Origin: Christensenella massiliensis
Lineage (GTDB): Bacteria > Bacillota > Clostridia > Christensenellales > Christensenellaceae
Assembly: GCA_900155415.1 (NCBI GenBank)
Contig: LT700187.1
Coordinates: forward strand, 2,232,001 to 2,296,000
Reading direction: 5' to 3'
DNA: 64,000 bases
Positions 60,235 to 64,000 of the stretch are shown here, one piece after another. The translations under genes and the position numbers were made by a program. Positions within the stretch are counted from its first letter, which is position 1, and each line of letters starts with the position of its first letter. A model generated the notes under the pieces. It did not search any database. It was not told the origin of the DNA and was given only the letters and a program-made list of their open reading frames with translations.

Positions 60235-61217
60235 TACTGTCTCTTCCTTTCTTTATACAGGGTTCTCGCTGTATCGAGCAACAATGCCAGAATGATAACA
60301 ACGCCGGTAATCAATCCCTGATAATTGGCTGAAATTTTCAGCAGCGTCATTCCGTTCATAAGCAAACCCATCAGAACTGCACCTAAAAGTGTTCCAACGA
60401 CTGAGCCCTTTCCGCCGAGAAAACTGACGCCGCCGAGGACAGCCGCTCCAATCGCATCCATTTCGTATCCTGCTCCAGCGCTCGGCTGGATCGCTCCCGT
60501 ACGTCCGATAAAAATCATGGCCGCTAACCCTGACAGAAGCCCGGAGCACATGAATATCATTCTCTTTGTGTGGTCGACGCGAATACCTGCAAGACGTGCA
60601 GAATCTTCATTGCTGCCGATTGCATAGACATATCTGCCAAAACGCGTATATTTCATAATGACCGCGAAAACAACGACAGTTGCCGCTAAAATAAGCCCTG
60701 GTACGATCCCGGTTCCCATAACCAAGAAATCATCTGAAAGATTTGTCGTCCATTTGCCACCGGAATACACATAGGCGATCCCTCTGAAAATGTTCATAGT
60801 CGCAAGCGTCACGATGATCGGCGCTACCCGCAGCTTCACAATCAAGGCTCCGTTCAGGAACCCGCATGCCGCTCCTAATCCAAGACTAACCAAAAGAACG
60901 AGCCACGCGGGAGCTCCAACTTGAATCAGCGATCCTGCAACCGCACAAACAAGCGCAAGAAGCGAACCTACTGAAAGATCGACGCCTTTTGCAATGATCG
61001 CTAACATCATACCGATAGATATAACTCCGTTTACTGCAATCTGCCTCGTAATATTCAAGACGTTCGTGCCAGTAAAAAATATATTGGACTGTACCCCGAT
61101 GAATATGGCGACGATCACAATAAATAAAACAATCGTTAGCTCCGGGATATTGAATAAAGCACTTAGGAAACCTCTATGAGATTGCCTTTTTGCATTCGCT
61201 GTTATTTCATTTTTCAC
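60234..61217 (-). CDS. RbsC-type ABC sugar permease, first (unit 2)
   Basis: A 327-residue paralogue of the following permease, with GMMLAIIAKGVDLSVG and GGVSFLGGKGSVVGTLLG. The basic N-terminus (MKNEITANAKRQ) is cytoplasmic. It lies 36 bases after the ATPase gene. Confidence 0.9.
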   Translation of the reverse strand: MKNEITANAKRQSHRGFLSALFNIPELTIVLFIVIVAIFIGVQSNIFFTGTNVLNITRQIAVNGVISIGMMLAIIAKGVDLSVGSLLALVCAVAGSLIQVGAPAWLVLLVSLGLGAACGFLNGALIVKLRVAPIIVTLATMNIFRGIAYVYSGGKWTTNLSDDFLVMGTGIVPGLILAATVVVFAVIMKYTRFGRYVYAIGSNEDSARLAGIRVDHTKRMIFMCSGLLSGLAAMIFIGRTGAIQPSAGAGYEMDAIGAAVLGGVSFLGGKGSVVGTLLGAVLMGLLMNGMTLLKISANYQGLITGVVIILALLLDTARTLYKERKRQ

Positions 61218-61253
61218 AATAGAAATACCTCCTGTTTGCAGTTGTCAAGCTAT

Positions 61254-62762
61254 TTAATTATGTGTTCCGGTCGCATATCCCATTACGATCTCCGGTGTTG
61301 CTTCTTTTTTATCTAAGATTCCCGTGATCTTTCCTTCGTGCATAACCATGATCCGGTCACTCATCCCCATTACTTCAGGCAGCTCTGACGAAATCATAAT
61401 GATACTGTAGCCCTGCGATACCAATTCATTCATCAGTTCATAAATTTCCGCTTTGGCACCAACGTCGATACCTCGTGTCGGCTCGTCGAATATCAAAATT
61501 TTTGCAGAACTCGCAAGCCATTTAGCGATAACGACCTTTTGCTGATTCCCGCCCGACAGATTTTGCGCCAACTGCTTGATCGATGGTGTTTTGATCAATA
61601 ACTTATCCACATATCCGTCAACCAACCCGGCTTCCTGTTTTGCTTTGATAACAAAATTGTGCTTATTTCCTGCAAGAGAGGGCATCGTTACATTAGATTG
61701 TATCGACATCATCAGAATCAGGCCTTGCTCTTTTCTGTCCTCCGGCAGAAGTCCGATCCCCAGCTTCAGCGCTTCCTTTGGAGATCTTGGGATACGGCAT
61801 TTCTTCCCTTCGACCATCATTTCACCGGAATCTACCCGGTCTATTCCAAAAATTGCCCGCGCGACCTCAGTCCGTCCTGCACCGACCAGCCCGGATACGC
61901 CTAATATCTCTCCGCGGCGCAGCTCGAAGCTGATATCTTCAAACGCTCCCTTAGCCGTAAGATTTTTTACAGAAAATACTGTTTCGCCAATTTCATTGGT
62001 ACGTTCTTTAAAACGCATATTTACCGTACGTCCGACCATCATAGACAATATCTCGTCCAAATCAGCATCTTTCGTATCCTTTGTTCCAATATATTCTCCG
62101 TCCCGTAATACGCTGATACGGTCCGATACCTCGAATATTTCTTCAAATTTATGTGATATATAGAGAACCGAAACCCCCTTAGAGCGTAAGTCCTTAACGA
62201 TCTCCATCAGGGTATTCACCTCATGCTCAGAGAGTGACGATGTGGGTTCATCCATAATAATCAGCTCTGCGTTCATGGTCAATGCGCGAGCAATTTCAAT
62301 CAACTGCTGCGTCGCAACCGTGAGTGAAGATACCTGAGCAGCAGGAGAAACATTTACCTTAAGCTGTGCAAGTACCTCCTGCGTCATCCGGTTCATCTTC
62401 TTCCAATCAATCAGGCCATTTGAAAAGCGCGGCTCACGCCCCAGAAAAACGTTCTCGGCAACGGAAAGGGCCGGACAAAGTGTGAGCTCCTGATAAATCG
62501 TTGAAATCCCTGCCTGCTGTGCTTCCCACGGTTGACTGACATTCAGCGGCTCATCTTTCCATAATATTTCTCCCGACCAACCGCTGAGCGCACCTGTCAG
62601 TATCTTGATCAAGGTGGATTTTCCCGCGCCGTTTTCTCCGACCAGCGCCAGAACCTCTCCTTTCCTGATGTCGAGCTGCACATTGTTAAGCGCTAAAACC
62701 CCGGGGAATTCTTTTGTAATATCGCTTAGCTTCAGCAATACATTATTTTCCACTTTCTTCAC
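61254..62762 (-). CDS. RbsA-type sugar ABC transporter ATPase (unit 2)
   Basis: A 502-residue double-ABC protein with N-terminal GENGAGKSTLIK, degenerate second site GLVGAGRTEV and LSGGNQQKV. It is clearly homologous to but far from identical with the unit 1 ATPase. It is preceded by the SDR gene, 28 bases upstream. Confidence 0.93.
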   Translation of the reverse strand: MKKVENNVLLKLSDITKEFPGVLALNNVQLDIRKGEVLALVGENGAGKSTLIKILTGALSGWSGEILWKDEPLNVSQPWEAQQAGISTIYQELTLCPALSVAENVFLGREPRFSNGLIDWKKMNRMTQEVLAQLKVNVSPAAQVSSLTVATQQLIEIARALTMNAELIIMDEPTSSLSEHEVNTLMEIVKDLRSKGVSVLYISHKFEEIFEVSDRISVLRDGEYIGTKDTKDADLDEILSMMVGRTVNMRFKERTNEIGETVFSVKNLTAKGAFEDISFELRRGEILGVSGLVGAGRTEVARAIFGIDRVDSGEMMVEGKKCRIPRSPKEALKLGIGLLPEDRKEQGLILMMSIQSNVTMPSLAGNKHNFVIKAKQEAGLVDGYVDKLLIKTPSIKQLAQNLSGGNQQKVVIAKWLASSAKILIFDEPTRGIDVGAKAEIYELMNELVSQGYSIIMISSELPEVMGMSDRIMVMHEGKITGILDKKEATPEIVMGYATGTHN

Positions 62763-62790
62763 CTCGCATTAAAAGTTTGTATCAAGCAGG

Positions 62791-63564
62791 CTACCATATC
62801 ATATATCCGCCGTCTACCTGAATAATGGTACCGTGTACATAATCCGACGCATGGGAGGCAAGATAGAGCAGTGTTCCGGCTAAATCCTCCGGCTGCGCCA
62901 TCTTTCCTGCCGGAATCAAGCTGAGTGCTAAATCATAAAAATCCGGATCTGCCGCAAAAAATTCTTTATTCGGATCTGTCATGAAATATCCCGGAGCAAT
63001 CGCGTTCACATTGATGTTGTAGGAGGCCCATTCAGCCGCAAGCGCTCTCGTCAAGCCGTCGATCGCTTGCTTAGATACATCATAGGAGCCTCCATGTACT
63101 CCTTTGTTGATGATTTTCCCGGAAATAGAAGACATATTGATGATCTTCCCTTTCCGGTTCTTTAGCATGATCTTTCCAACCGTCTTCGCACAAATAAAAC
63201 TGCCGTTCACATTGATGTCGATCACTTTCTCCCATTCCTTCAGCGTAGTATCCTGCGGCGTTTTATTCAGTCTGCCGATCCCGGCATTATTGACAAGAAT
63301 ATCGATCGTTCCATATTTCTCAACACATGCTGCTACGGCTGCTTCCACCTCCGGTTCATTTGTGATATCCGCATAGTAACTCATCACGTCATATCCGGCA
63401 TCTTTCATTTCCTGCTCCGTACGCAGCAGGTCCTCTTTCTCAAACGAGAGCAGGCATACCTTTGCCCCGGCCTGTGCCAACGTATTGGCAAACATTTTCC
63501 CAAGCCCCTTACTGGCTCCTGTAACGAATGCTACCTCTCCTGTCAAGTCAAAAAAATTCAACAT
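62791..63564 (-). CDS. SDR family oxidoreductase C, first structural gene of unit 2
   Basis: A 257-residue gluconate 5-dehydrogenase-like SDR: TGASKGLGKMFANTL, NNAGIG, YDVSKQ and C-terminal QVDGGYMIW. It belongs to the same subfamily as SDR-B (shared PGYFMTDPNKEF-type segment) but is only moderately similar. A strong AGGAGG precedes the ATG. Unit 1 has lost its equivalent, keeping only the start region at 49980. Confidence 0.9.
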   Translation of the reverse strand: MLNFFDLTGEVAFVTGASKGLGKMFANTLAQAGAKVCLLSFEKEDLLRTEQEMKDAGYDVMSYYADITNEPEVEAAVAACVEKYGTIDILVNNAGIGRLNKTPQDTTLKEWEKVIDINVNGSFICAKTVGKIMLKNRKGKIINMSSISGKIINKGVHGGSYDVSKQAIDGLTRALAAEWASYNINVNAIAPGYFMTDPNKEFFAADPDFYDLALSLIPAGKMAQPEDLAGTLLYLASHASDYVHGTIIQVDGGYMIW

Positions 63565-63767
63565 TAAATAAACCTCCTATCATAATATGATTTTGAGAAC
63601 ACAAACTATACTTATACAATTTACTGATCAGAACATAAATTCATTGAAGTGATTTTAAATTTCAGCACCGCACCTATAATATTGTGGCACCATCCATGCT
63701 AAAATTAATATTTAATTTTTGCTACATGAAATGATAAGCGTTCAACTCCTCTCATTCCGTTATCGAA
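63565..63767. other. intergenic region between unit 2 ROK gene and SDR-C
   Basis: AT-rich and non-coding. It shares with unit 1 the RBS-proximal AAATAAACCTCCTATCATA. A TATAAG near 63620 on the minus strand is a possible -10, but no convincing promoter can be assigned. Confidence 0.4.
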
Positions 63768-64000
63768 TCAGCTTATAACTTCCTGAACTATAATATTGTT
63801 AAATACATAGTCTTTTAGCTCCTGTATTCCGCCAATCAACTGGGCATTTTCCCCCAGTACGCTCAGCCGTATTTCAGGTTTGAACATTCCGTCCTGCGGG
63901 ATAAATTCCTGCAGGGCACCGAGTATATATTCATTCTCCGTTGATATCCTGCCTCCCAGAACAATGACTTCAGGATTCATGATCAAATCAATATTGATTA
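63768..64000 (-). CDS. ROK family regulator, C-terminal part (unit 2)
   Basis: The frame runs off the right edge. The visible 77 residues (LIMNPEVIVLGGRISTENEYIL...LGENAQLIGGIQELKDYVFNNIIVQEVIS) align with the C-terminus of the unit 1 regulator at clear but incomplete identity. It is presumably the specific regulator of unit 2. Confidence 0.85.
   Translation of the reverse strand, partial: INIDLIMNPEVIVLGGRISTENEYILGALQEFIPQDGMFKPEIRLSVLGENAQLIGGIQELKDYVFNNIIVQEVIS

Overview
The window reads as a Bacillota (Clostridia) chromosome. The evidence is RNase J, an Asp23/AmaP/DUF2273/nusB block, an IspH-ribosomal protein S1 fusion, a mutS-mutL-miaA-ynbB run, strong Shine-Dalgarno sites and sigma-A type promoters. 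The gene mix recalls gut Clostridia such as Christensenellaceae, but I cannot fix the genus from sequence alone. No rRNA and no CRISPR array are visible.

Layout. (1) 1-16.6 kb, + strand: a dense housekeeping block: rnj, ylbF-like, mltG, U32 peptidase, AP-endonuclease-like protein, M24 peptidase, efp, asp23/amaP/DUF2273, nusB, a Kae1/TsaD-like protein, folD, xseA, xseB, ispA, cmk, plsC and the ispH-rpsA fusion, closed by a perfect terminator. (2) 16.7-17.6 kb: a promoter, eight tRNA genes (Pro, Glu, Met/Ile2, Asp, Phe, Thr, Tyr, Leu) and a terminator. (3) 17.6-about 28.1 kb: a decayed mobile element abutting the tRNA terminator. It holds a large serine recombinase, TnpW, a HTH protein, a sigma factor, an attenuator-controlled MATE/KTR/Vat-type resistance cassette, fragments of an XRE regulator, a relaxase and a replication protein, a possible oriT, and an AT-rich cargo locus encoding a membrane-anchored PIN-domain protein. 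(4) 28.2-40 kb: an NlpC/P60 cell-wall hydrolase, miaB-mutS-mutL-miaA-ynbB on +, then a Xer-type recombinase, rnhA and proC on -.

(5) 40-64 kb, all - strand: two tandem copies of an amino-sugar-like catabolic unit. Each runs right to left as ROK regulator, (SDR), RbsABC-type sugar transporter, Gfo/Idh oxidoreductase, divergent NagB-like isomerase, two SDRs, mutarotase, PIG-L deacetylase, NagB, terminator. The seven catabolic genes are nearly identical between copies (40.04-46.26 kb and 51.65-57.99 kb). The transporter modules differ strongly, with one permease in unit 1 and two in unit 2. A working reading is uptake of an N-acetylated amino sugar or related glycoside, deacetylation by PIG-L, redox interconversion by Gfo/Idh and SDRs, and deamination/isomerisation by NagB proteins. 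The substrate is not determined and no sugar kinase is encoded in the units.

The most interesting items are the duplicated units with exchanged transporters and their mosaic scars (tRNA-Trp present in one copy only, a deleted SDR start, conversion tracts), the translation-sensing attenuator in front of the MATE/Vat cassette, and the unfamiliar PIN-plus-membrane protein.
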